Assembly (NCBI GenBank): GCA_020186115.1
Contig: WSYJ01000186.1
Span: 558,001-622,000 of the forward strand
Origin: Histomonas meleagridis
Lineage: Eukaryota; Parabasalia; Tritrichomonadida; Dientamoebidae
Reading direction: 5' to 3'
Length of the DNA: 64,000 bases
The stretch's first letter is position 1. Each line of letters begins with the position of its first letter. Below, piece after piece: positions 19,197 through 29,448 of the stretch. A model generated the notes under the pieces. It was given only the letters and a program-made list of their open reading frames with translations. It made no database searches and was not told the DNA's origin. Made by a program: the position numbers and the translations under genes.

Positions 19197-20675
19197 TCAT
19201 TTCTTTTTCTTCATCAATTCTTTTGTGTTGTGCAGCAGCACGCCCAAATCCATTTCCTTCTTCACCTTCATATATCTTCTTGTGAATTCCTCGTTGTTTA
19301 GTGGGTGCATTTCGAGTAATTTCGGCGCAAGTGAATACATCATCGCCACGATAAAGCATTTCATGAACTCGCGCGAGTCACCGGACGCCAGCACAGAAAC
19401 CCACAGACGCGTTAAGTCATTTTTATCCACAAAACAAGTCGAAAACAATTTTTCACAATCCTCTCTCATGAATTCAATTGAATAAACATGTTTCTGGTTA
19501 AACAGTTGGAGCAAAACTATGAAGTCTTGCTTTAAAATATCACCTACTTCTTTAAACATTTGTTTAAGAAGTGGTTGTTTAGATGGTCGTATTAAATTCG
19601 AAAAGTTATTCTTCTCATAAAAAAGATTAAAAACAGTAAAAATGTCGGCTTCGACATTCTCTAATGATAATATTTCATCATTAAGAGTTACAACATGTTC
19701 TTCATTTGCTTCTTTGATATATGTGATAATGAATGTTGATAGAAGAGTTATCAGACCTTCAACATATGATGCATTATCCCAGTTATAAAAAGAAAGAGTA
19801 AGAAGGATATTAAAGGATATGCGTTGAACTATTTGAGGATTTGGAAAAGATTCGAAAAGTGATGAATATGAGTGAAGATCACGTTCAAGTAAACGAACAA
19901 TAGATCGTAAATCAGGGTTATGACGCCACTGGTTCTTTGTTGTTGTTTGCCATTGCTTTTTGACCGTTTTGTAGAGAGAACGTTTATCGGCATCGTATTG
20001 AATTCTTTCGGCGGTTGTCATTGAAGCATAACCGTCGAACAAGAGGAACTTCCACAACTGAGGCAAAAGTGTGCAATCGATATCGCGATTGTACAGCATG
20101 CTTGGGAATTCTGAGTTGGTAATACGGCCATCTGAATCAAAGAGCAAAGAAAAATCATCTTTGGTAAATTGAGAGATTTCAGATTGTGAGGTAAAAATAA
20201 GATTCTGAGATTGAAGATCAGAAAGTAAAATGACTGACTGTCTTGGAGGAACTCTAGGGAGAATAGGAACCATATATGAAATAATTTGTGATGTTTCAAG
20301 AGAATCAATAAGAAGGACATTTGGATTGAACCTAGAATGCTCGAGTCTAGCTTTTTGACAGATGCTATCAAAAAACGTACTAACATCATGGCTATTGTTG
20401 AAGTGAAAACGGCAATCAGCATTGGATCCGCGAAGAGAAATCAACAAGTCATTGTTAGAATCAACTTCTATTAAACAAAAATCACTTAGGTGGTAAACAA
20501 AATCTGGAATTTGAGCAATTTTCCGTTTTTCTTCATTTCCAACTGAAATAAGTTGTTCAGGGTAAAAAGAAACTGAAACATTTCCATTGGTAAACTGGAG
20601 CTTGAGGACCCCTGGAGTTTCTTCTGTTCCATCGGGGGCTAAACTAACATTAATTGTTGAATCAAGGAATGCCAT
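19197..20675 (-). CDS. TBC-domain protein of the TBC1D15/17 type, atypical catalytic residues
   Basis: 492 residues from the ATG at 20675; an in-frame extension to 20693 uses a TTG. The N-terminal ~200 residues look like the PH-like/DUF3548 region of TBC1D15/17. The TBC domain begins near LPQLWKFLLFDGYASMTTAER, with KTVKKQW typical of TBC1D15, and runs to about residue 450. Canonical TBC Rab-GAPs use an arginine finger (I-x-x-D-x-x-R) and a glutamine finger (Y-V-Q-G). Here the first reads LLERDLHSYS, with no Arg, and the second reads YVEG. It probably binds a Rab without normal GAP activity, or acts as a scaffold; that is inference. Stop is TGA. Confidence 0.8.
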   Translation of the reverse strand: MAFLDSTINVSLAPDGTEETPGVLKLQFTNGNVSVSFYPEQLISVGNEEKRKIAQIPDFVYHLSDFCLIEVDSNNDLLISLRGSNADCRFHFNNSHDVSTFFDSICQKARLEHSRFNPNVLLIDSLETSQIISYMVPILPRVPPRQSVILLSDLQSQNLIFTSQSEISQFTKDDFSLLFDSDGRITNSEFPSMLYNRDIDCTLLPQLWKFLLFDGYASMTTAERIQYDADKRSLYKTVKKQWQTTTKNQWRHNPDLRSIVRLLERDLHSYSSLFESFPNPQIVQRISFNILLTLSFYNWDNASYVEGLITLLSTFIITYIKEANEEHVVTLNDEILSLENVEADIFTVFNLFYEKNNFSNLIRPSKQPLLKQMFKEVGDILKQDFIVLLQLFNQKHVYSIEFMREDCEKLFSTCFVDKNDLTRLWVSVLASGDSREFMKCFIVAMMYSLAPKLLEMHPLNNEEFTRRYMKVKKEMDLGVLLHNTKELMKKKK

Positions 20676-20846
20676 TTTAGAAAACTGCTTCAAGAGAAAA
20701 AACGCCTGATTTCACTTTTTGATAAAACACATAGAATTTATTATATGAGATGCATCAAAAAGTGAGCTTTGTAAGGTTTACACCGGGTTTAACACGTGTT
20801 GGTAAAATTTTTCTGAGTTTATTTGGCTGGATTCCTTTTTTTTGGA

Positions 20847-21239
20847 ATGCAAGCAAACACCATAAAATCTGATGAAATCAATAATATACAAGCTTACGAT
20901 CAAAATGAAGATTATATATCAAAATTAGAGTCACTTGAAGATATTATTTTTAATATTAATACTCAAAGCATCGATGAATCTGTTTCTGAAGTCTTTGGTT
21001 TATTTGATAAAAATTATCCATACACGTTTTTTTGTATTGTTTGCCGATTATTATATTTTTCATTTTTTTCTCAAATTCGGGATTTTAATGTTGATGCTTG
21101 TTTTCTGTTTTTAAAAGAATTTGGAAGAATTTATGAAGATATACTTAATTTGCAAATAGAAACATATTTTGCTGATTATATTGTTTCAGAAAGTTCACAA
21201 GAATCAAATTATTTATTATTATTTAAATGTAGTAATTAA
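20847..21239 (+). pseudogene. 5' fragment of a DUF3447-type ankyrin gene
   Basis: 130 codons from the ATG at 20847 resemble the N-terminal non-ankyrin domain of trichomonad ankyrin proteins (FFSQIRDFNVDACFLFLKEF region). The frame stops at 21237-21239, and sequence of Maverick type on the other strand begins right there, so the gene lost its repeats. It could still be expressed as a short protein. Confidence 0.5.
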
Positions 21240-22110
21240 ATTAACACAATTACCTATTTGAGTAAAACCATGAGTAAATAATAGTAAATTATTAAATGTA
21301 GCATTAATTGAAGAATCTTCTGATAATTCTTTAACTTCTTTAATTTTACGTGGATATACTTGACACTATACTAAACCATTTTGTTTAACATAAAACTTTA
21401 ATTCAATATCACCAACTAATCTATTTGTGCATATGTCAAATGCTTGTAAAGCTAATATATCTTCAAATGGAAGATTCATCTCAAATTCGTTATCATGTTT
21501 ATTTCCATCTGCAATTGTTTTCAAATCAACATAAGGACCACAAACAGATTGAGAATATTATGAAACATTTTCATATAGAGAATGTGTATATTTCCTAGTT
21601 TTCTTTTCAGCATTAGGTTTTATTTTATAAAATTGTTATAACAATAACCTTCACAAGAACATACAAGTCGTTGATAATTAGTAGAAATATTATTAGACAT
21701 AATTTGTAATTGATCTAATAATTGATTAGAACTCTTAAAACCTATAAATATTTTAGCTATAATTACTAGAATTATAAGCTTTTGATAATTGTACAGTTAT
21801 CCTAATTATATAATTAATAAAATATTCAGTTATTTGTGAAATCATATGATCATCATGTGTAATTCTTAGTCTAGTTTCTTGAGATTGATTATATCATGCA
21901 TTTTGATCATGACAATCTTCAGTTCTTAGAAATAAAAAAACGAGTACCATCATTTTTAGAAATTAAGTCTTTAAGACGAACAAAATAAGCTTCAACATTA
22001 CCTTGATCATTTTGTTCATTTTTAGATTGCATATTATTATAATACATTAATAAAAATGAAAATATTTTTTCATAATTTATAAATGGACTGGGGTGTTTGA
22101 AATATAATTA
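21240..22110 (-). pseudogene. Maverick/Polinton capsid-like protein remnant
   Basis: Minus-strand segments show strong protein character in shifting frames: near 22050-21940 a stretch ending in LISKNDGT, near 21925-21780 one with LFLRTEDC and RITHDDHMI, and near 21550-21245 one with LQAFDICTNRLVGDIELKFY and GFTQIGN. From memory of trichomonad Mavericks these belong to the large conserved protein regarded as major capsid. TGA appears where Trp is expected. Several frameshifts and stops make it dead. Only this gene of the element is seen here. Confidence 0.55.
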
Positions 22111-22210
22111 AAAAAGGACTGAAAAAATTTCAGTTAAGTAAAGAACAACAAGAAAAATTTAACAAAAATGTGAAAAAAATGGTTAGAACATTAAATAAAT
22201 TTATAGGCTA
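22107..22210 (+). pseudogene. Short coding-like scrap
   Basis: About 33 codons (KKFQLSKEQQEKFNKNVKK region) read well on the plus strand between the capsid-like remnant and the microsatellite, then meet stops. Probably another piece of the same degraded element. I cannot name it. Confidence 0.25.
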
Positions 22211-22353
22211 ATAAAAATAGAATTTTATAATATAAACCTAACGATAACATAATATCTAAAGATGTAACAGAAAAAGATAGGAATAAGAAAATATTACAGG
22301 ATTTAATAAATAGGCTACCTACAAAATAAGAAATAAAAAATAAAAAAAAAAAT

Positions 22354-23323
<970 letters not shown>

Positions 23324-23481
23324 CAATGAACATATTTTTATAATTATTTATGGCGTGAAGTCTGTGAAACAAATTCAAAAACGGAATGAAGAAAATAGGA
23401 CGTTCATCGAATTTCGAATAAATAAGGTAATCAAATTATTGAGAAAATTGTATAAGTATACGAAAATCAAAAATGATTTTT

Positions 23482-23645
23482 GTAGCAAGCGGAGCGAGCT
23501 GATGGTGGGGTTGGACCCTAGGGTCCCTGGGATTGTCCCGACCGCATTATCATATACCTACCGCTAAGCCCCATCTTGCGGGAGACGTTAATGGTACCTC
23601 CAGCCAAGATCATACCACCCAGCCGAAACATGTTTTGTCACATAA
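23482..23645. other. GC-rich, hairpin-rich island of unknown nature
   Basis: Roughly 160 bp of much higher GC than its surroundings, containing the perfect 14-nt palindrome GGACCCTAGGGTCC (23513-23526) and further complementary runs. On the minus strand GATGGGG near 23572 could pair with CCCCACC near 23505, and GGGTCCAACCCC resembles a pol III B box, so a tRNA-like or SINE-like RNA is possible. A structured transposon end is the other option. Confidence 0.35.
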
Positions 23646-23925
23646 ACGGTCTCTTTGCTATTGTAATTGAATACTTTACAAATATAAATTCAATTAATTT
23701 TGATCGGTAAAAAACGATACAAGAACGATGGTTATTTCGTAACATTTTCAAAAAGTGATCGGTGCCTTAGAAACAATTAAAGGAGGTATCTTATTGAGTC
23801 AAATGAATTAATCATTGATTAATTATTGATTGTAATTTAATATAATTAGAATTTTCTATATTTAAAATTAATTTCGATAAGTTGATATATGTATAATTAT
23901 AATTGCAGATTATATATATTATTAT
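23646..23925. other. Unassigned AT-rich stretch
   Basis: No gene seen between the GC island and the ankyrin fragments. Confidence 0.4.
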
Positions 23926-24362
23926 TATTTAACCACTTATGAGGGCATTAGAAATAGGTAACATAGAAATTGTTAAATTACTTATTAAACAAAAAAAAAA
24001 TTATAATTAATTCTAGAAATATTCAATGATTATATTTAAATTTTATATTGAGGTATTGATATATCAAAATTTTACTTGAAAATTATTTAATTTATCAAAT
24101 ACAGTACTTATTTTAGCATCTCAGAAAGGTGAAATAGAAATAGTTAAATTACTTCTTGAGCAAAAAGGAATTAAAATTAATATTAAAAATATTAATATAT
24201 TCAGTTTATTATTTATCTTAATAATTTGCTGTTTCGAAATAATATATGGAAATCATTTAAATTATTTAAAACAGCACTTATAGTTGCATCTGAGAATGGT
24301 CAAGAAAAGGTAGTTGAATTTATCAAAATGAAGACGCTTCACCATGAATTAGAAAACTGTTA
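23926..24362 (+). pseudogene. Ankyrin fragments with the same inter-unit spacer
   Basis: Three ankyrin pieces (ALEIGNIEIVKLLIKQ, LILASQKGEIEIVKLLLEQKGI and LIVASENGQEKVVEF) are each followed by spacer sequence like that in the 17.7-18.4 kb array. Frames are broken between and within them. Confidence 0.6.
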
Positions 24363-24502
24363 ATTCATATTTCAATAACTAAGGCCTATTTCAATCCCAC
24401 TTCTACAAAATGTTTCATATTTATGAAATAAAAATCTATAGTTATTAATAATATGTTAGTTTTAGGAGATTTTTCTCTCTGACCAGAGTTTCACATCACA
24501 TG

Positions 24503-24507
24503 TCATA
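24503..24507 (+). promoter_or_regulatory. Initiator-like TCATA before ESF2
   Basis: Matches TCA-pyrimidine-T/A; its A lies 8 nt before the ATG at 24513. Confidence 0.4.
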
Positions 24508-24512
24508 TACAA

Positions 24513-25067
24513 ATGGAAGACGAACAAGAACCAAATGAAATTAAAGATAAATCAGGGCTTGTTTATCTTTCATCTATTCCACTTGGTATGAAAGCTTCCA
24601 AAGTGCGTTATATTATGAAACAATATGGACCTGTAAATAGAATTTATCTTCGAAAAGAACCTTTATGGAAGTATAAAAAACGACTGAGTAAAGGTGGAAA
24701 AAAAGGAAGAGTTTATGTTGATGGATGGATTGAATTTGAAAAAAAGTCAGATGCAAAAAATGTTGAAAAAGCATTGAATTCACAGACAACAGGTCTAAGA
24801 GGCCGATGGCAATACAATATTTGGAATGTTAAATATCTCCATGGATTTAAATGGACCCATCTTCAGGAAGCTTTGGAAAAAGAAAGAAAACAACATTTGG
24901 ACAAATTCAAAGAAGAAGATCAAAAGGCGAAGGAAACAGCAAAGAAATGGCTTAAATCCACGAAGACATCATTAATTACCAAATCACATTCGAAAGCGCC
25001 AAATCTTGAATCAGATGAAACCGAAAGTGAAGAAGAGGAAGAAGAAATAGAGCAAAATGAAAACTAA
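24513..25067 (+). CDS. ESF2: ESF2/ABT1 ribosome-biogenesis RNA-binding protein
   Basis: 184 residues. The single RRM-like domain (about 14-105) starts with GLVYLSSIPLGMKASKVRYIMKQYG and continues with RIYL and GWIEFEKKSDAK, then LRGRWQYNIWNVKYLHGFKWTHL, the strongest ESF2/ABT1 signature. A Lys/Glu-rich helix follows and the C terminus is acidic. ESF2 works in the nucleolus in the SSU processome, where it helps U3-guided pre-18S cleavage and stimulates the helicase Dbp8. Length is near that of other short protist members. Stop is TAAA. It may be transcribed alone. Confidence 0.88.
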   Translation: MEDEQEPNEIKDKSGLVYLSSIPLGMKASKVRYIMKQYGPVNRIYLRKEPLWKYKKRLSKGGKKGRVYVDGWIEFEKKSDAKNVEKALNSQTTGLRGRWQYNIWNVKYLHGFKWTHLQEALEKERKQHLDKFKEEDQKAKETAKKWLKSTKTSLITKSHSKAPNLESDETESEEEEEEIEQNEN

Positions 25068-25346
25068 ATATTATTAAATATACATAATTGATATTTTAAT
25101 TTTTGCAAATTGAATTCTGTTTGAAGCAATTGTACTTTTACACTGAAATGTGCTCAACAAATTAAGCAGAAATTTAAAAAAAGAAACATAATATGAAGAA
25201 ATGTTATGAAATTATATCCAAAAAAACATGAATTTATGATTTCAATTTATGTGATCTTTCTTCCATTAATCTCATACATAGTGTTATGTTTCTAAGTTAA
25301 ATAAAGAGAGAAATACATTAACATTTTACTAAACACATAAAAATAT

Positions 25347-27284
25347 TTATTCGATGTTTTCTTCATCATACAATTCCAATAAGCGCGATTCATATTTTGC
25401 CCTCAGCACTTGGTTCTTATTTTGTGTTGAGTCTTCATTTTCCTTTGATACCATTTGTATCAATTCTTGGTTTTCGAGAATCAGATTCAGAATATGTTCA
25501 GAACTCCGCAAATTCATTGCAGTAGCACGTTCTTTAAGGTATCCGAGCATTTCGCGCTTTGCAATTTTACTATCGACAAAAGACGAAATTCCAAGTCGCA
25601 AATCCCAATCTTTGATACATCGTTCAGTAGGAACTACCACTGCAACAGGATGGCTATGATGAGAATCAGCATAGACAAAGATAGATTTAACCCCATAGGC
25701 CTTGGAATAAATTTCGTGAAGATTTGATAATGATATGAATTCTCCATGGCTAAGTTTAACTACTTGTCTTACTCGGTCAATGATTTGTACTTGGCCGTCG
25801 GATGTTAATATACCAATATCACCAGTGGCATACCAGCCATCAATAAAACTTTCTGATGTTTTTTGAGAATCGTGATAATACCCACTAAATAATGGTGGAC
25901 CACGAAACATTAACTCGCCTGAGGGAGATTCTGATCGTGGATCATAATTCATACCTTCAACGGCTCGGAATTTCATGTCAATTGAAAGTGAAACAGGCCC
26001 TACTGAATTGTTATGTTGTGCACCTACTTCTTGAACACAACCAGATGCACATGTTTCTGTTAAGCCATAGCCCATTAATATATTGGGCGTAATAGCAGCA
26101 CGAATCAAATCGAAGACTTCAGAAATCAGGGGTGCCCCGCCGCAAATTAAAAGCTTTACTCTACCGCCAAGTAAATCTTTGAAACGCTTGAGTAAAACAA
26201 TATCAAGAAAGAAAGAATGTGGATCACCGCTCATTAAAGACTCGTTTTTGTATTTAAGAGTCCACGTTATGAAAGCCCTAACTAAGAAAGGTCGTTCCTT
26301 AATGAATTCATTGATGGCGTCATAAATGCGATTAAATATTCGAGGTACACCGCACATAATAGTTGGCTGAAGTTCCTTACAATCAACAAAAATCTGACTG
26401 CTGGTGCCTGTGTAGAAGCCTATGCGAGCTCCTTGAACAAACATAATAAGCTGAGCGCTATACTCAAAGATATGAGCAAGTGGTAAGTAAGAAAAGTATG
26501 TATCTTTGGTAGTAACTGAACATCGAATTGCTCCCAAGCAAGCTGAGCCTGCAATGATTGATTGATGCGTAAGGATACAACCTTTAGGTTTATCGTCCGA
26601 CCCATAATTGTACATTATCATGGATGTATCTTCTGGCGATGGGTAAAATCGTTGGAAATTTTTGTTTTCAATACCCATTTGAATGATATCATCAAATGCG
26701 TAAGATTCATTTGAAAAATGAGTAAATGTTATTTTTAACTCGACATCAATTTCTGAGAAAATTTCGTTTGTTTCTTTTGCATTTATACCATCAATTATTA
26801 ATGCTTTGCATGATGCATGGGATATAATGTATTTTAATGACTTTCTCAATAATCCAGGAATTACAACTGGAATTGCTCCGATGAATTGAATTCCAAATTG
26901 TGAAATTTGCCATGGGATGCAAGACTTGGAATAAATTGCAACCTTGTCTCCATTCTTTATACCAAGAGATTGAAGTCCAGCAGCAAAGTTTAAACATTTC
27001 TTGTAAAATTCATTATATGAAATCCATTTAAACTTCCCAAAAGATCCATCTTTGAATAATGTTCTTTCTCCAACACAATCACGTTCTTTATATTTAAGCG
27101 CACCACATTCTATTATTTCTGGGATTGTGCAAACAGAAGGAAGTGTTTGAAATGTTCTGATAGGTTCTCCAAAATTTTCGTTTAAACGATTAGAGTTTAT
27201 GTAAATTCCACTTTCGTTTTCGTTAGTGGGAGGCGAAACTAGTGTACAATATGCATTTGGCGTTTTTGATGGTTCGCTCCCCAT
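25347..27284 (-). CDS. Long-chain acyl-CoA synthetase (AMP-forming)
   Basis: 645 residues, normal for ACSL enzymes. Motifs in order: the ATP-binding loop at 225-235 reads YNYGSDDKPKG instead of Y-T-S-G-T-T-G-x-P-K-G; then LPLAHIFE, LICGGAPL, GYGLTETCASG, GWYATGDIG and a linker motif IIDRVRQVVKLSHGEF. The enzyme activates fatty acids with ATP and CoA. The start MGSEPSK fits N-myristoylation (Gly2, Ser6), which would place it on a membrane without a transmembrane helix. The altered phosphate loop (Ser to Tyr, Thr to Asp, Gly to Asp) raises doubt about normal activity; the other motifs look intact. Stop is TAAA. Confidence 0.88.
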   Translation of the reverse strand: MGSEPSKTPNAYCTLVSPPTNENESGIYINSNRLNENFGEPIRTFQTLPSVCTIPEIIECGALKYKERDCVGERTLFKDGSFGKFKWISYNEFYKKCLNFAAGLQSLGIKNGDKVAIYSKSCIPWQISQFGIQFIGAIPVVIPGLLRKSLKYIISHASCKALIIDGINAKETNEIFSEIDVELKITFTHFSNESYAFDDIIQMGIENKNFQRFYPSPEDTSMIMYNYGSDDKPKGCILTHQSIIAGSACLGAIRCSVTTKDTYFSYLPLAHIFEYSAQLIMFVQGARIGFYTGTSSQIFVDCKELQPTIMCGVPRIFNRIYDAINEFIKERPFLVRAFITWTLKYKNESLMSGDPHSFFLDIVLLKRFKDLLGGRVKLLICGGAPLISEVFDLIRAAITPNILMGYGLTETCASGCVQEVGAQHNNSVGPVSLSIDMKFRAVEGMNYDPRSESPSGELMFRGPPLFSGYYHDSQKTSESFIDGWYATGDIGILTSDGQVQIIDRVRQVVKLSHGEFISLSNLHEIYSKAYGVKSIFVYADSHHSHPVAVVVPTERCIKDWDLRLGISSFVDSKIAKREMLGYLKERATAMNLRSSEHILNLILENQELIQMVSKENEDSTQNKNQVLRAKYESRLLELYDEENIE

Positions 27285-27331
27285 GGATGATTAAAACGGT
27301 TATCGTCATTTCGGTGATAAAATTTTCATGT

Positions 27332-27801
27332 TAAAAAAATACAATAAAAACATCATTAAGCCTAATTTCTATAGTCAACTTGATTTGGTTATAACTTCAA
27401 GAAGATCTTAATTTTTAAAATCAATGTGAGTAAAATTTCAATTGATGAATAATATTCAAAATAATTATATCAATATAAATCGTTTAGTTAACAACATTTT
27501 TTGCCATCTTTATTAACTTCCAGCTTGCTACTAATTTGTACACTTGGTTCAGACGCAAGTCTATGCATTACATTTTGAAATAATCTATCAACATTAAGCC
27601 CAGTAAGAGCTGATGTCTGGAAAAACGTAAAGTCATTTTCTTCAGCATATTTAAGAGCAGTAGCTTCATCAACTTTTGATGATCCTTGAACCAAATCAAC
27701 TTTGTTTCCGACAAGATATAGGACTGAGCTTCTTCCAACAGAATTTTTGAATGCTTCAAGCCATTTTGGGATTCCTTCAAAAGTACTTATGGAATTTACA
27801 T
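27332..27801. repeat. Left copy of a ~470-bp direct duplication carrying the 3' half of the Rab gene
   Basis: Matches 35000-35469 in the same orientation with only about six differences that I can see, so about 98-99% identical. The identity stops abruptly at both ends: at an A run on the left and inside the Rab codons on the right, where ankyrin sequence takes over. Confidence 0.85.
27488..27801 (-). pseudogene. Truncated Rab GTPase copy
   Basis: Encodes only the C-terminal half of the Rab at 35156: from the STFEGIP region through NKVDL and the TSALTGLNV motif to the CC end. P-loop and switch regions are missing, and the frame has no Met before the Rab NKVDL motif. One visible change replaces Thr by Lys before WLEAF. 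It has no start codon of its own from the family and cannot make a GTPase. Confidence 0.85.
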
Positions 27802-28785
27802 TTAATTTTGTTAGATGTTATTCATATAAACTTTTCTTCAAAAAAAATATTCCAAATTATATTCTTTTTCCAGCTACAATTTCTCAAAATATTGAATTTG
27901 TTAAATATGTTCTTGACATTAGTAAAGAAATTAAAGACTATCCGAAAGATATTTTTTTTATTTTATAAAATATTTATTTTACGAATTTATTTTAAAAAAA
28001 TGCTTTATGTCTATTTATATATTTTAATTATGTTCTGCTTTTTGCTTGCTCGATGGGTAATGCAGATATTGTTAAAATGCTTCTTGAACAAGAAGGGATT
28101 GATATTAATATTAAAAATTTTTATTAGATTTATTTAAAATCTATAAAAATAACTTAATATATCATAATAATATTGGAAATTATTCTAAATATTTAAAACG
28201 CCACTCATGATGGCATCTTTTAATGGTCACATAGATGTTGTTAAATTACTTCTTGAACAAGAAAGAATTGATATAAATGCTAAAGATATTTATTTGTTTT
28301 ATTTGAAATTTATTTTAATAATTTGATATTTAAAAATGATATTTCAAAATTATTTGAAATATTTTTTTCATCACTTATGATAGAATCTTTATGTGGTCAC
28401 ACAGAAATAGTTAAACTTTTTCTTGAGCAAAAAGGAATTGATATAAATGCTGAAGATATTTACTTGATTTTTTTAAAGTTTATTTTTGATAATTTTATGA
28501 TTCAAAATATTATTTGGATTCTATTTAAATTATATTTTATTGCGTTATGTATTGCATGTTTTTATGGTCAAGCAGAAGTAGTTAAAATATTTCTCCAACA
28601 AAAAAGTAACGATATCAATTTTAAAACTGTTTATATGCTTGATTTAATATTGATTTTAATAATTTAATTTACCAAAATTTTATACGGAAATTATTTGAAT
28701 TGTTTGAAACACCACTTTCAATAGCATCAGAAAATGGTTATATAGAAACAGTTAAAATACTTATTTCTCATAAAAAAATTGGGTA
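27802..28785 (+). pseudogene. Third ankyrin array with inter-unit spacers
   Basis: Starts exactly at the end of the Rab duplication with DUF3447-like sequence, then shows ankyrin units at about 28040, 28200, 28370, 28540 and 28712 with the same ~170-bp period and an AT-rich spacer similar to those of the 17.7-18.4 kb array. Only short frames are open. Maverick sequence begins at its right end. Confidence 0.7.
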
Positions 28786-29086
28786 ATTGTTTTACCCACT
28801 AGTTCATTAAAAGTTTTAAGAGTTGATCGCCCCCGTAAGGATGTACCATCATATTTAATTCACCTGCAATTAATTTTTAAGATATTATCTTTATTTTTCG
28901 GTTTTTCTGATGAAATTTTTTTTTTCTTTTCGACCCAGCCCATTAGTGATAATAGTTTATGCATAAACCTATCAAAAACTTCGTATATCCTGCACAAATT
29001 GTCCGCGGTTATTATTTGGTCGGAGGTTGAGTAGTCAAAAAGTGACGGTTATTGTTCGGTCGCATGGCAAACTTTATTTTTTATAA

Positions 29087-29428
29087 ATGCTTAAACCTGT
29101 GACTAAAACGTATTTTCGTACTTCACAAAAAGAAAACCGTTTTTCCCCTGAATTTGTCGATTCACAAAATCCTAGATATATTGTAGTACAACAATGTAAG
29201 TGTAAATTTAAGGATTACTTAGTATCTGATGTTTCAATTCATGCTGATTTCATAGAACGTGATCATTATGAAGATTATTTTTGTATTTATACGAATGAAA
29301 ATAGAACTAAATATAAGAAATATGAATATAAAAGTAGAAAACCAAATTTTAAAATATGATTTAAAGAAATGAATGGTAAAGAAATTGAACCAGAATATTT
29401 TATGTCAGAATTATTATTGATTTATTAA
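29087..29428 (+). pseudogene. Maverick minor-capsid-like protein, one nonsense codon
   Basis: 113 codons beginning MLKPVTKTYFRTS, a start I associate with a conserved small Maverick protein regarded as the penton/minor capsid. A single TGA at 29357-29359 stands where Trp is expected; beyond it the frame continues to the TAA at 29426-29428. Otherwise the frame is intact, so the decay is recent or slow. Confidence 0.55.
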
Positions 29429-29448
29429 ATTAAAATCATTTTTTATCA

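Noticed and set aside
23482-23645. 5S rRNA or a standard tRNA
   Set aside because: CATACCACCC resembles a piece of 5S rRNA, but the rest does not follow it. The tRNA-like fold has a wrong D arm and no clear anticodon arm.
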